Positions 1-11,088 of a DNA stretch of 64,000 nt are shown piece after piece; the first letter of the stretch is position 1; each line of letters opens with the position of its first letter. Position numbers and translations under genes: made by a program. Below the pieces are notes generated by a model. The model did not search any database and was not told the origin of the DNA. It saw only the letters and a program-made list of their open reading frames with translations. Origin of the DNA: Luteitalea pratensis (GTDB lineage: Bacteria > Acidobacteriota > Vicinamibacteria > Vicinamibacterales > Vicinamibacteraceae); the NCBI RefSeq assembly GCF_001618865.1, contig NZ_CP015136.1, positions 5,491,001 to 5,555,000 on the forward strand. Direction: 5' to 3'.

Positions 1-1522
1 GGACCGGTGACGGAGCGGGATTGTTCTCCACGCGCAGGTTCGCAATCGGATACGGGATGTCGGTGAACCCCATGCCGACCTGAAAGCTGCCGTATCGCTC
101 CTTCTCGTCGAAGGTCGACCCGATCGGCGGGAACGCTGTGCGCTGCAGCCAGGCGTTCGGCAGGCCGCTCGTGCCCACGGACGCCTTCAGGTACTGTGCC
201 GATGGCGCATGGAAGTAGTCGAATTGCAGGTCGTCCTCCCGCGTCCACACCACCTTCACGGGCTTGCCGACCTGCCTGGCAAGTAGCGCCGCCTCGGCGG
301 CGTAATCAGGCTTGGACTTGCGGCCGAACCCGCCACCGAGGAGCGTGACGTGACAGGTCACGTCGGCCGGCGGGATGCCCAGCGCGTCGCCGACGGTATC
401 CTGCACCGCCTGCGGGTTCTGCGTGCAGGTCCAGACCTCCGCCTTGCCGCCCCGCACTTCGGCGACCGCCATGGGCGGCTCCATTGGCGCGTGCGCCAGC
501 ATCGGCGTGTAGTACGTCGCCTCGTGCGTCGTGCCCGTGCCGATCGTCGCGTCGACGTTGCCCTGCTCGCGCTCGACCTTGCCAGGCGTCTTGACGATGT
601 CCATCAGCATCGTGCGGAACGAGGCAGAGTCGAACGACGCATTCGGGCTCGCCGACCATGTCGCCTTCAGCGCATTGCGGCCCTGCATCGACGCCCACGT
701 GCTCGTGCCAATCACCGCGACGCCGCCGAGCGCCTTGAACATGTACGGCGGTTTCGCTTCCGGCAGCTTGACGACATCGGTCACGCCGGCGACCTTGCGC
801 GCCGCCGCATCGTCGACCGCCGTCAGCGCACTACCGAGCACGGGCGGCCGCGAGATCGACGCGAAGACCATGCCGGGACGATCGACGTCGGCGCCGTAGA
901 TGCCCTGTCCCTTGACGATCCCGTCGAGGTCGGTAGAGGGAATGGGCTTGCCGATGTAACGGTACGACTCGGCTTTCTTGAACTGGAGCGAAGCGGCGTC
1001 AGGGACGGGCAGCGTGCGGGCGGTCGCGACGAGTGCGCCGAAGCCGAGCGACCTGCCGCTGCTCGCGTGGACCACCGCGTGGTTGCGGGCCGCGACTTCG
1101 CCAACCAGTACGTTCCACGTCTTCGCGGCTGCCTGTTCGAGCATCGTGCGCGCGGTGGCGCCGGCGACGCGCATCGGCTCGTAGAAGTCCTTGATCGAAC
1201 AGGAGCCGTCGGTGTTCTGCGACCCGTACTTCTTGTCGCCGAGGGCCTGCACGATTGTCACGCGCGCCCAGTCGGCGTCGAGTTCGTCGGCCACGACGAG
1301 AGGCAGCGACGTGCGGATGCCGGTGCCCATCTCGGAGCGGTGCGCGACGATCTGCACGAGTCCGTCGGGCAGGATGGCGAGATAGACGCCGGGCTCCCAG
1401 GGTCCCTGCGCGAGTGCGTCCTGCGAGAACACCGACACCGGCACCAGGCGGGTGCCGAGCACGAAGGCCCCGGCCGCCGCAGTGCCTCCGAGAAACGCGC
1501 GACGCGAGAGCACCGGGCTCAT
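1..1522 (-). CDS. Xanthine dehydrogenase-family molybdopterin-binding subunit (IorB/CoxL-like), partial
   Basis: This is the N-terminal part (about 507 residues) of a large molybdenum hydroxylase subunit; the gene runs off the left edge. The protein starts MSPVLSRRAFLGG, a clear twin-arginine (Tat) export signal, as in the isoquinoline 1-oxidoreductase beta-subunit branch. A glycine-rich GGGFGRK motif near residue 400 is typical of the molybdopterin-binding domain. The ATG overlaps the stop of the upstream 2Fe-2S subunit gene (ATGA), so the two are translationally coupled. Together they would oxidise a heteroaromatic or aldehyde substrate in the periplasm and pass electrons through the 2Fe-2S subunit. 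The substrate cannot be told from sequence. Confidence 0.9.
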   Translation of the reverse strand, partial: MSPVLSRRAFLGGTAAAGAFVLGTRLVPVSVFSQDALAQGPWEPGVYLAILPDGLVQIVAHRSEMGTGIRTSLPLVVADELDADWARVTIVQALGDKKYGSQNTDGSCSIKDFYEPMRVAGATARTMLEQAAAKTWNVLVGEVAARNHAVVHASSGRSLGFGALVATARTLPVPDAASLQFKKAESYRYIGKPIPSTDLDGIVKGQGIYGADVDRPGMVFASISRPPVLGSALTAVDDAAARKVAGVTDVVKLPEAKPPYMFKALGGVAVIGTSTWASMQGRNALKATWSASPNASFDSASFRTMLMDIVKTPGKVEREQGNVDATIGTGTTHEATYYTPMLAHAPMEPPMAVAEVRGGKAEVWTCTQNPQAVQDTVGDALGIPPADVTCHVTLLGGGFGRKSKPDYAAEAALLARQVGKPVKVVWTREDDLQFDYFHAPSAQYLKASVGTSGLPNAWLQRTAFPPIGSTFDEKERYGSFQVGMGFTDIPYPIANLRVENNPAPSPV

Positions 1523-2013
1523 CCCTGCCTCCCGGCCGCCTGCGCGTCCTTGATGGCGGCACGAATGCGCTGGTACGTGCCACACCGGCACAGGATCGGC
1601 TCCATGTAGGTCTCGATCTGCGCCTCGGTTGCGTTGGGCCGCGTTGCCAGCAGCGCGGCCGCCTGCATGATCTGGCCGCTCTGGCAGTAGCCGCACTGCG
1701 GCACCTGGTGCTTCTTCCAGGCGGTCTGCAGGGGATGCTCGTCGTCCGCGGGCGCGAGTCCCTCGATGGTCACGATTTTCTTGCCCGCCACGCTCGACAC
1801 GGGAGTGGCGCAGGCGCGAACGGGTTGCCCGTCCATGTGGACGGTGCAGGCGCCGCACAGCCCGATCCCGCACGAGTACTTCGTGCCGGTCAGCTTGAGC
1901 GTGTCTCGCAGGACCCACAGGAGCGGCGTCTGGGCATCGCCCTCGAACGTGCGCGCTTCCCCGTTGACGGAGAACCGGACCACCGAGGTGGCAGGACTGG
2001 ACGGCTGAGTCAT
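1519..2013 (-). CDS. (2Fe-2S)-binding subunit of molybdenum hydroxylase (IorA/CoxS-like)
   Basis: This 164-residue protein is the small electron-transfer subunit of the molybdenum hydroxylase encoded just downstream. It has the two expected iron-sulfur domains: an N-terminal plant-type ferredoxin fold with CGIGLCGACTVHMDG and a later Cys, then an all-helical domain with CGYCQSGQI and CRCGTY. Its length is normal for the family. It shares an ATGA overlap with the large subunit. No medium FAD subunit is visible here, consistent with the two-subunit isoquinoline oxidoreductase layout rather than the three-subunit CO dehydrogenase layout. Confidence 0.93.
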   Translation of the reverse strand: MTQPSSPATSVVRFSVNGEARTFEGDAQTPLLWVLRDTLKLTGTKYSCGIGLCGACTVHMDGQPVRACATPVSSVAGKKIVTIEGLAPADDEHPLQTAWKKHQVPQCGYCQSGQIMQAAALLATRPNATEAQIETYMEPILCRCGTYQRIRAAIKDAQAAGRQG

Positions 2014-2438
2014 GGAGGGCTCATTCTAGCCCGACGGCACGAACAGGCTCGCCAAGTATTGCCGGAATGCTGCGAATGCCGCGAGTGTCGAAACCGGAGT
2101 GGACGCAGTAGGCGTCGACCTTCAGGTCGACGCACGTGGACTGACGCGTCGGCGTCACCGTCTGCCGACCTGAAGATCGGCAGCTACGCGTGCTGGATCA
2201 TCGACCGGTGGCGGCAGCGCGTCGAGCAAGCTCGACGCCTACACGAACACTCAACGCTGGGCGCTTCATCAATGCTGGAATGCCGGAAGGCCGCGAATGT
2301 CGAAGGCAGATCGCGCGGCCGACGACGGGGCCCCGCTGTGATGCAGCGGTCGACCTTGGTCGACCGGCTCTGTGTTGGGCGTTCGGCGCGCTGACGGTGG
2401 GCCTAAGGCGTTAAGCGTTAGGCGTCAGGCGTCAGGCG
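2014..2438. repeat. Intergenic region with four REP-like (family B) hairpins and a word-repeat tract
   Basis: There is no gene in this 425-bp gap. It holds four short palindromes of one family: 2108-2133 (GTAG, arms GCGTCGACC and GGTCGACGC, loop TTCA), 2162-2187 and 2219-2242 (both reversed, ending CTAC), and a degenerate copy at 2346-2366 (GCAG instead of GTAG). The last part, from about 2405, is a tract of drifting GCGTTAGGC/GCGTCAGGC words that abuts the end of the YqgE gene. The GTAG foot plus hairpin is the layout of bacterial REP elements. Confidence 0.75.
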
Positions 2439-2999
2439 TTAATGAACGCCCTGCCCCACCTGCAGGCTGCCCGGGCCGGTACCGAGCCGGCGTAGCGCCT
2501 GGTCCCACATCTCGTCGGCCGGCGTGTCGAAGATCAGCACCGGATCGACGTCGACCGTGAGCCACGCGGATGCGGCCAGTTCCTGGTCCAGCTGACCTGG
2601 ACCCCAGCCCGCGTACCCGGTCAGCACGCGCGTCCGCACCGGCGTCTCCTGGATGACCTTCCGGAGCAGTTCGATGGACGTCGAGATGTACAGGTCGGGT
2701 GCGATCTGCGTCTGGGCGTCCTCGTCGACGGGTTGCCCGAGCAGGATCCACCCGCGCTGCGGCTCGACCGGACCGCCGGTCCACAGCAGGGGGCCCTGGT
2801 GGACTTCGATCGGCGGATCGAAGGCGACGGCCTCGGCCGCCGCCGTCGTCGTCGGGCGGTTGAGGATCAGCCCGAAGGCACCCTCGGCCGAGTGATCGCA
2901 GAGCAGCACGACCGTCCGCTCGAAGTTCTCGTCCAGCATCTGCGGCATGGACAGGAGAAGGGTGGGCGCCAGGCTCGAGGACTCCCGTTGCGCGCGCAT
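2439..2999 (-). CDS. YqgE/AlgH family protein
   Basis: This 186-residue protein matches the YqgE/AlgH (UPF0301) family along its length: an N-terminal LLLSMPQMLDENFERTV block, then LLCDHSAEGAFGLILNRP, and later VLTGYAGWGPGQLDQELA. The fold is conserved, but the molecular role is not settled; AlgH has been linked to alginate regulation in Pseudomonas. It appears to be a soluble cytoplasmic protein with no signal peptide. It lies 97 bp downstream of queG on the same strand, with a palindromic repeat in between, so co-transcription is possible but not shown. Confidence 0.92.
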   Translation of the reverse strand: MRAQRESSSLAPTLLLSMPQMLDENFERTVVLLCDHSAEGAFGLILNRPTTTAAAEAVAFDPPIEVHQGPLLWTGGPVEPQRGWILLGQPVDEDAQTQIAPDLYISTSIELLRKVIQETPVRTRVLTGYAGWGPGQLDQELAASAWLTVDVDPVLIFDTPADEMWDQALRRLGTGPGSLQVGQGVH

Positions 3000-3012
3000 T
3001 GGTAGATTCTAC

Positions 3013-3101
3013 GGTAGGGCCCGCTTTCCGAGCGCGGCCCTTTTGGCCGGGTTGGCCGCCTCCGCCAAGGCTTCGGCGGCCAGGGGACAACCGGCCCTAC
3101 C
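3013..3101. repeat. Composite palindrome bounded by GGTAGGGC and GCCCTACC (diverged REP-like element)
   Basis: The element begins GGTAGGGC and ends GGCCCTACC, so its ends are inverted copies. Inside is a second inverted repeat around the CCGCC...GGCGG words. The left part resembles family A of the window (GTAG, arm, TCC, arm) with mismatches. The right end supplies the TAG stop codon of queG (3097-3099). It sits between queG and the YqgE gene and could act as a transcription terminator. Confidence 0.55.
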
Positions 3102-4155
3102 TTCGCAATTGTTCAATCCGCGTTCGTGCCCACGCCACATGCTCGATCACCACGGCGTGCGCGAGGGAGGGATCAATCACGGGGTCGCGCTGCTCGAACA
3201 GGGCGGCGTGGGCCGCAGGGTCGCCACTGGCAGCGATCGCGAGTGCGAGATTGCGACGGATCCGCCACACCTTCGTGCGATACATCGGGCTGTGCCTGAT
3301 CGCCACCTGCAGTTGCTCGTCGGTGGCGCGCCACAACCCGGCGAGCGTTGCCTGGTTCCACAGCGGCCGCGCGACCCACACGGGATCCTCGGTGACCGTG
3401 ACACCCGTGTTCCAGGGGCACACGTCCTGGCAGAGGTCGCATCCGTAGACCTGCGAGCCCACCCAGTCGCGTTGCGCGGGCGCGATGCCCTCGTGCGACT
3501 CGATCGTGATGTAGGACAGGCACCGCGTCGCGTCGACGACATAGGGCTCGACGATGGCGTTGGTGGGGCAGACATCGAGGCACCGCGTGCAGGTCCCGCA
3601 GCGATCGGGCACGGAGCTGCCGGCCGGCAGATCCAGCGTGGTGAGGATCACCGACAGAAAAAGCCATGAGCCGAGTTCCTGGTTGATCAGGCAGGTGTGC
3701 TTGCCGATCCACCCGAGCCCCGCTGCGGCGGCGAGCGCCTTCTCCTGCACCGGGCCGGTATCGACGTAGCCGACCGCGTCGAATGCGCCATCGGCATGCT
3801 CCTTCAACCAGCCGATCAGCAGGTGCTGCCGGCGTCCGAGCACCTGGTGGTAGTCCTCGCCCCACGCGTACCGCGCGATGTTCGCGATTCCCGGCGCCTC
3901 GCGATCGCGCGAGAGCGGCGCCTCGGTGTGGTAGATCGTGCCGGTCACGATCGCGGAACGGGCCCCGGGCAGGACGCGCTCCGGCTCGATGCGCGCGTCC
4001 GCGCTGCGCATCACGTAGTGGAGGTCGCCCGCGTAGCCCTTGGCCACCCACTCGCGCAGGTAGTCCAGCCGCGCCACCTGCTGGACCTGTGCGACGCCAC
4101 AGAGGTCGAACCCGAGCGTCAGTGCGTGCGCTCTCAGTGCATCAAGGGAGAGCAT
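3097..4155 (-). CDS. queG: Epoxyqueuosine reductase QueG
   Basis: QueG carries out the last step of queuosine synthesis, reducing epoxyqueuosine in tRNA to queuosine with cobalamin and two 4Fe-4S clusters. This 352-residue protein has the family core GLGWIGKHT after a DTGPVQEKALA segment containing the usual catalytic Asp region. It also has two ferredoxin-like cluster motifs, CGTCTRCLDVCP and CDLCQDVCPWN, and a C-terminal helical part with HEAT-like repeats. Length and motif order are normal for the family. The stop codon lies inside a palindromic intergenic repeat. No other queuosine gene is in the window. Confidence 0.95.
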   Translation of the reverse strand: MLSLDALRAHALTLGFDLCGVAQVQQVARLDYLREWVAKGYAGDLHYVMRSADARIEPERVLPGARSAIVTGTIYHTEAPLSRDREAPGIANIARYAWGEDYHQVLGRRQHLLIGWLKEHADGAFDAVGYVDTGPVQEKALAAAAGLGWIGKHTCLINQELGSWLFLSVILTTLDLPAGSSVPDRCGTCTRCLDVCPTNAIVEPYVVDATRCLSYITIESHEGIAPAQRDWVGSQVYGCDLCQDVCPWNTGVTVTEDPVWVARPLWNQATLAGLWRATDEQLQVAIRHSPMYRTKVWRIRRNLALAIAASGDPAAHAALFEQRDPVIDPSLAHAVVIEHVAWARTRIEQLRR

Positions 4156-4248
4156 TGCCGGCCTTCAGCACGAAAACATCACCGGCCTTCGTCGTTCGGC
4201 CTTCGGCCGTCGGAAAGACATCTGGGTCGGATCGTGGCGAGACAGGAA

Positions 4249-4276
4249 CGCCGGGCTGGGACAGCCCGGCGCTACC
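4249..4276 (-). repeat. REP-like hairpin, family A
   Basis: Perfect 10-bp arms CGCCGGGCTG and CAGCCCGGCG surround a GGA loop and are followed by CTACC. Read on the minus strand this is GGTAG, arm, TCC loop, arm, the same architecture as the large array at 26.8-27.8 kb but with entirely different arm sequence. It lies between acnA and queG and may also stop transcription of acnA. Confidence 0.65.
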
Positions 4277-4320
4277 CTTCCGTCACTGCTGAAATCTCAA
4301 GCTCCTGAGGCAGGCACTCG

Positions 4321-4353
4321 ACATTCCGGCATTCGGCATTTCGGCATTCCCGC
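4321..4353. repeat. GGCATTC word tract
   Basis: Four to five imperfect copies of a GGCATTCC/GGCATTTC word lie just beyond the 3' end of acnA. The same word family recurs at about 16.93, 44.57 and 60.78 kb, always between genes. Confidence 0.5.
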
Positions 4354-4366
4354 CGTGGTGAGCCAG

Positions 4367-7066
<2,700 letters not shown>

Positions 7067-7084
7067 ACAGCCGCCGATCGTATC

Positions 7085-7275
7085 AAAACCGCGAATCGGC
7101 GGCTGAAGATAAGAAGGGCAAAAAGCGCCAAAAGGGCGAAACGACAGAATCGAAGGAAGCAACCTTTGAAGGAGAAAGGAACAAAGGTTAAAAGGCCTTC
7201 CAGCTTCTCTCCTTCTGCCTTCGATTCTGCCTTGTACTCTTTTCGTCCTTTTCGCCCTTTTGACTTTCTCGCGCG
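7085..7275. repeat. Long imperfect A/G-rich hairpin element
   Basis: The left arm (about 7110-7180) is purine-rich, with words such as AAAAGGGCGAAA and CAGAATCGAAGGA. The right arm (about 7200-7268) is its imperfect reverse complement, with CCTTCGATTCTGCC and TTTTCGCCCTTTT. The same word set and inverted layout recurs at 56577-56795. It separates the start of acnA from the end of the ABC permease gene, so it could be a strong hairpin on either strand. There is no coding potential beyond shadow frames. Confidence 0.6.
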
Positions 7276-7279
7276 GCGC

Positions 7280-8275
7280 CTATTCTTGGCGCCGCGCGAG
7301 CAGCTGGTCCACGACCACGATGACGACCACCACGAGGCCGACGATCAGGCGGTCGTAGAAGGTGGCGCCGGGAATCTGTGGCAGCGCGTTGCGGAGGACG
7401 CCGAAGATCAGGGTGCCGAGGACCGCGCCGATGACCGATCCGCGGCCGCCCGAGAGGCTGGCGCCGCCGATGACGGCCGACGCGATGATGTCGAGTTCGT
7501 ACCCCGTCGCCAGGTCGGCCTTGCCCTGTCCCTGCCCGAGCACCAGGATCACGCCAGACAGCGCGGCGAGCACCGCCGACACCACGTACACCATCGTCTT
7601 GATACGCCCGACCCGGATGCCGGTGTAGCGTGCCGCGGTTTCATTGCCGCCAACGGCGAAAACCGCGCGTCCCGCCTGGACATGCCGCATGAACAGGTGG
7701 AAGACCACCATGAGCACGACCATGACGATCGGGGCGATCCAGTCGAGCGGCACGCCGAGCGGCGCCCACTTCGGCGGGATGCGGGCCGACACGTCGAAGA
7801 ATCGTCCCTCGGTGACGATGTAGGCGAGCCCGCGGGTGATGCCCATCACGCCGAGCGTGGCGATGAATGGCGGCAGCCGCACGAGTACGACGAGCGCAGC
7901 GCTGAGCCCGCCGGCGAGCACGCCGACGCCCAGGCCCGCGAGGATGGAGGCCGGCAGCGACCATTGGCTCTCCAGGTACTGGTGGCCGAGGATGACGGTG
8001 GTGAGCGCGATGACGGCGCCGGGCGCGAGGTCGACGCCACCCGAGATGATGACCATCGACGCGCCGACGGCGGCGATGCCGTAGATGGCCGAGTACTTGA
8101 GGATCAGCAGCCCGTTCTCGGCGTTCACGAACGGGTGACGGCCACCGCCGTCGGGCCACAGATACCACGCGAAGAACGCGATTTCAGCGAGCAGGATGAA
8201 CAGCGTGCTCAGCTCGCGGGTACGCAGCAGGTTGGCCCAGCGCGAGCGCGGGGTGGCAAGGGTGGCGACACTCAT
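7280..8275 (-). CDS. Sugar-type ABC transporter permease (RbsC-like)
   Basis: This 331-residue polytopic inner-membrane protein belongs to the branched-chain/ribose permease superfamily. Typical segments are SGGVDLAPGAVIALT in the middle and the C-terminal IIASAVIGGASLSGGRGS motif that contacts the ATPase. Its start overlaps the stop of the ATPase gene (ATGA). It completes an importer with the ATPase and lipoprotein genes upstream. The substrate is probably a monosaccharide or derivative but cannot be fixed from sequence. Confidence 0.92.
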   Translation of the reverse strand: MSVATLATPRSRWANLLRTRELSTLFILLAEIAFFAWYLWPDGGGRHPFVNAENGLLILKYSAIYGIAAVGASMVIISGGVDLAPGAVIALTTVILGHQYLESQWSLPASILAGLGVGVLAGGLSAALVVLVRLPPFIATLGVMGITRGLAYIVTEGRFFDVSARIPPKWAPLGVPLDWIAPIVMVVLMVVFHLFMRHVQAGRAVFAVGGNETAARYTGIRVGRIKTMVYVVSAVLAALSGVILVLGQGQGKADLATGYELDIIASAVIGGASLSGGRGSVIGAVLGTLIFGVLRNALPQIPGATFYDRLIVGLVVVVIVVVDQLLARRQE

Positions 8276-9771
8276 GCCGCGTCGGTCTCCTCAGCGCGGG
8301 TGGCCAGTTGCATCACGTCTTCCTCGGTGGCGCCGCGCGGCACCTCGCCCTGCACGCGGCCCTGCTTGAGGACGACGATGCGATCGGCGAGCGCGAGCAG
8401 CTCCGGCAGGTCGCTGGAGACAACGAGGCAGCCCATGCCGAGGGCGGCCTCCTGTCGAATGAGATGGTGGATGTCGTGCTTGGCGCCTACGTCCACACCC
8501 TTGGTGGGCTCGTCGAGGAGCAGCACCCTGGGCGCCGTGGCGAGCCACTTGGCCAGCACGACCTTCTGCTGGTTGCCGCCGCTGAGGCTGTCGGGCGGCA
8601 CGTCGATGGAGGCCGCCTTGATGCCCCAGCGCGTAAGCAGGGCCTCGCACTCACCGCGTTCACGCCCGAGCTGGCGCATCCAACCGTTCCGTGCCGCTTC
8701 CCTCGCCAGCAGCAGGTTCTCGCTGATCGGCAGGTTGAAGAAGAGCCCCTGCGACTGACGCATCTCGGGCTGCAGCACGACGCCACGACGGATCGCGTCG
8801 GCAGGCGCATGCGGCGCGAACGACTCGCCATCGACGCGCATCGTCCCCTCGTCGGGACGATGCAGGCCGAAGATGGTCTCGACGACCTCGGTGCGGCCGG
8901 CGCCGATGAGTCCGAACAGCCCGACGATCTCGCCCTCGCGAACCTGCACGTCGACGCCACGGAAATGGGGATGTCGAGCGAGTCCACGCACGTCGAGGCG
9001 CACCGCCTCGCCAACCTTGCCCTGACCGTGGCCCGTCTCGAGATCGCGCCCGACCATCGCGCGGACGATGTCGTGCGCCGACTTGCCCTCGAGCGGCCAG
9101 GTCCCGACGTGCTGGCCATCGCGAAGCACCGATACGGTGCGACACAGGCGGAACACTTCGGGAATGCGATGCGACACGTAGATGAGGGTGACACCGCGGC
9201 TGCGGAGCAGCTCGAGAACGGCGAAGAGGTGGTCCACCTCGGAGTCGGTGAGGGAGGTGGTCGGCTCGTCCAGGATGAGGACCTCGCAGTGGAACGCGAG
9301 CGCCCGCGCGACCTGAAGCAGTTGTTGTTGCGCCGCGCTGAGGCGCGACACCATCGTCGCGGGATCCACGTCGAGGTGCAGTTGTGCGAGCAGTTCAGCG
9401 GACCGCGCATGCATGGCCCGGCGATCGACGAACCAGCCACGGCGTACCTCGTGACCCGCGAAGATGTTCTCGGCGACGTCGAGATTCGGGAAGAGCAGCG
9501 TTTCCTGGTGGACCAGGCCGATACCGGCAGCCAGCGCAGCGCGCGGCGCAACAAGGTCCAACACCTGCCCCTTGTACAACAGGCGCCCGGAGTCGGGCCG
9601 GTGGATGCCGGCCGCGATCTTCATGAGGGTGCTCTTGCCGGCGCCGTTCTCACCCATCAGGGCGTGCGCATCCCCGGGCGCCACCGACAGGGTCACGCCG
9701 CGCAAGGCCTTCACGCCACCGAAGGCCTTGCTCACGTCCTCGAATGCCAGCGCACTCATGAGGTCGGGCAT
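8272..9771 (-). CDS. Sugar-type ABC transporter ATP-binding protein (RbsA-like, two ABC domains)
   Basis: This 499-residue protein has two fused ABC domains, as in RbsA/MglA. The first has Walker A GENGAGKST, signature LSAAQQQLLQVARA and a Walker B LILDEPT. The second has the degenerate Walker A GLIGAGRTE, signature LSGGNQQKVVLAKWL and LLLDEPTKGVDVGA, the usual asymmetry of this family. A second in-frame ATG at 9759 (MSALAFEDVSK) is an equally good start; neither has a clear ribosome-binding site. It energises the permease encoded downstream, with which it shares a 4-bp overlap. Confidence 0.93.
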   Translation of the reverse strand: MPDLMSALAFEDVSKAFGGVKALRGVTLSVAPGDAHALMGENGAGKSTLMKIAAGIHRPDSGRLLYKGQVLDLVAPRAALAAGIGLVHQETLLFPNLDVAENIFAGHEVRRGWFVDRRAMHARSAELLAQLHLDVDPATMVSRLSAAQQQLLQVARALAFHCEVLILDEPTTSLTDSEVDHLFAVLELLRSRGVTLIYVSHRIPEVFRLCRTVSVLRDGQHVGTWPLEGKSAHDIVRAMVGRDLETGHGQGKVGEAVRLDVRGLARHPHFRGVDVQVREGEIVGLFGLIGAGRTEVVETIFGLHRPDEGTMRVDGESFAPHAPADAIRRGVVLQPEMRQSQGLFFNLPISENLLLAREAARNGWMRQLGRERGECEALLTRWGIKAASIDVPPDSLSGGNQQKVVLAKWLATAPRVLLLDEPTKGVDVGAKHDIHHLIRQEAALGMGCLVVSSDLPELLALADRIVVLKQGRVQGEVPRGATEEDVMQLATRAEETDAA

Positions 9772-9783
9772 CGTATCAGGACT

Positions 9784-9880
9784 GAGGACGGAGGAGGGAG
9801 GAGGGAGGAGGGAGGAGGGAGGAGGGAGGATAGGACGGAGGACCGAGGACAGAGGACAGGCGGCTGAACGCAGGCCGAAG
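9784..9880. repeat. GGAGGGA word tract
   Basis: A run of GGAGGGA/GAGGACAGA words fills most of the gap between the binding-protein gene and the ATPase gene. It is strongly purine-biased on the plus strand. It lies inside the presumed operon, so it would be transcribed as a C/T-rich leader to the ATPase gene. Confidence 0.6.
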
Positions 9881-9910
9881 GCCGATTGACGAAGGCCGAC
9901 GACGGGGCCC

Positions 9911-10867
9911 CTATTGGCCCCGCTCGAGCTTGTTCCACTCCGTCAGGTACTGGTCGACGTTGGCACGGTTGACGACGTCCACACCCGAGTCGATGATCTT
10001 CTGCGGGGGCATGCGGCCGGCCTTGATCTCGGCCAGCAGTCGGACGGCTTCGCTGCCCCAGCCAAAGTACTTCTGCCCCACCAGCGTGTGGACCTTGCCG
10101 GCCTTGAGCAGTTCGGGGGCCGGGGGGATCGTGTCGAAACTGAAGACGCGGGTCCGGGCGGTGTCGACCGGCTCGAGCGCGTTGCGCGTCATGATCGGCC
10201 AGCCGCCGACCGAGATCCAGGCATCCAGATCGGGGTAGCGATTGGTCGCGGTCGCGATCACCTCGCCGGCGCGGACGATGTCCTCCTTGACGTCGAAGGT
10301 CTCCACGATGGTGATCCCCGGCTGCTGCTTGAGGATGTCGTTGACGCCGTCGAGCCGGCGCTGGAGGTTGTAGGCGCCCAGGCTCGTCATGAGCGCGACC
10401 TTGCCCTTGTTGCCCAGCGCGGTGAGCGCCTCGGTGGCGAGACGCTGCCCGGCCTTGAAGTCATCCACGCCGTAGTACGCCATCCGCTGCGACGTCGGCG
10501 CGTCGGCGTCCCAGGTGATCACCGGGATGCCCGCGGCGATCGCCTTGTCGATCACCGGCGCGAGGAAGTCGCCGTTGGTGCACGAGATGGCGATGCCGTC
10601 GACGCGCTGGGAGATGAACGACTCCAGGACTTCCTTCTGCCGGAGCTGGTCGGCCGACTCGGGTGCGCGCCAGATCACCTCGATGTTGCCGAGTTCCTTG
10701 GCCTTGCGCTCGGCGCCGATGCGCGCGTAGTTGAAGACCGGGATGTCGAGGGCTTTCGGAATGACAGCAAAGCGCAGCATCTTCGGGGCCGCCGGGTCGG
10801 GCGCCGAACCGCCGCCGCAGGCTGCCGTGAGCACGCCGAGACACAGGAAGAGCACGAGTCGTCGCAT
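9911..10867 (-). CDS. Sugar-binding lipoprotein of ABC importer (periplasmic binding protein, RbsB-like)
   Basis: This 318-residue protein is the substrate receptor of the first ABC importer. The start at MRRLVLFLCL gives a lipoprotein signal peptide with lipobox LTAAC (lipidated Cys at residue 17). A longer in-frame extension exists but would bury the signal. The mature part has the two-lobe type-I binding-protein pattern: an FAVIPKALDIPVF opening strand, then QRVDGIAISCTNGD and AGIPVITWDADAP. It is the first gene of the importer set and is divergent from the NIPSNAP gene with 221 bp between. Confidence 0.9.
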   Translation of the reverse strand: MRRLVLFLCLGVLTAACGGGSAPDPAAPKMLRFAVIPKALDIPVFNYARIGAERKAKELGNIEVIWRAPESADQLRQKEVLESFISQRVDGIAISCTNGDFLAPVIDKAIAAGIPVITWDADAPTSQRMAYYGVDDFKAGQRLATEALTALGNKGKVALMTSLGAYNLQRRLDGVNDILKQQPGITIVETFDVKEDIVRAGEVIATATNRYPDLDAWISVGGWPIMTRNALEPVDTARTRVFSFDTIPPAPELLKAGKVHTLVGQKYFGWGSEAVRLLAEIKAGRMPPQKIIDSGVDVVNRANVDQYLTEWNKLERGQ

Positions 10868-11088
10868 TGGGAGTCCCCTGCCAGCCTTCCGGCCAGCGCG
10901 ACGCCACACGCGTCGTCACAACGGCCATGGATGCCAGCGAGGGCGGATTGTATAGGAAAGGCTCGGGAGTCGGGAGTCGGGAGTCGGGATTAGGGAATCG
11001 GGGCGTCGGGAGTCTGGGCGTCGGCGTCGGAGGCGCTTCGAGGGTCAGGACTTGAACAGAGCGACGCGACCGCAGAGACTTAGCCGTC
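10868..11088. promoter_or_regulatory. Divergent intergenic region with GGGAGTC word tract
   Basis: This region separates the minus-strand importer operon from the plus-strand NIPSNAP gene, so promoters for both probably lie here. From about 10967 to 11020 it contains GGGAGTC words repeated four to six times with drift. No convincing -10/-35 pair or operator could be picked by eye. Confidence 0.35.

Noticed and set aside
2190..2560. Small plus-strand frames between the 2Fe-2S subunit and YqgE genes
   Set aside because: They cover REP hairpins and word tracts and have no ribosome-binding site or recognisable motif.
7067..7162. N-terminal extension of aconitase (32 extra codons)
   Set aside because: The extension translates the A/G-rich hairpin element and is not present in the family; [11 protein letters not shown] is the normal start.
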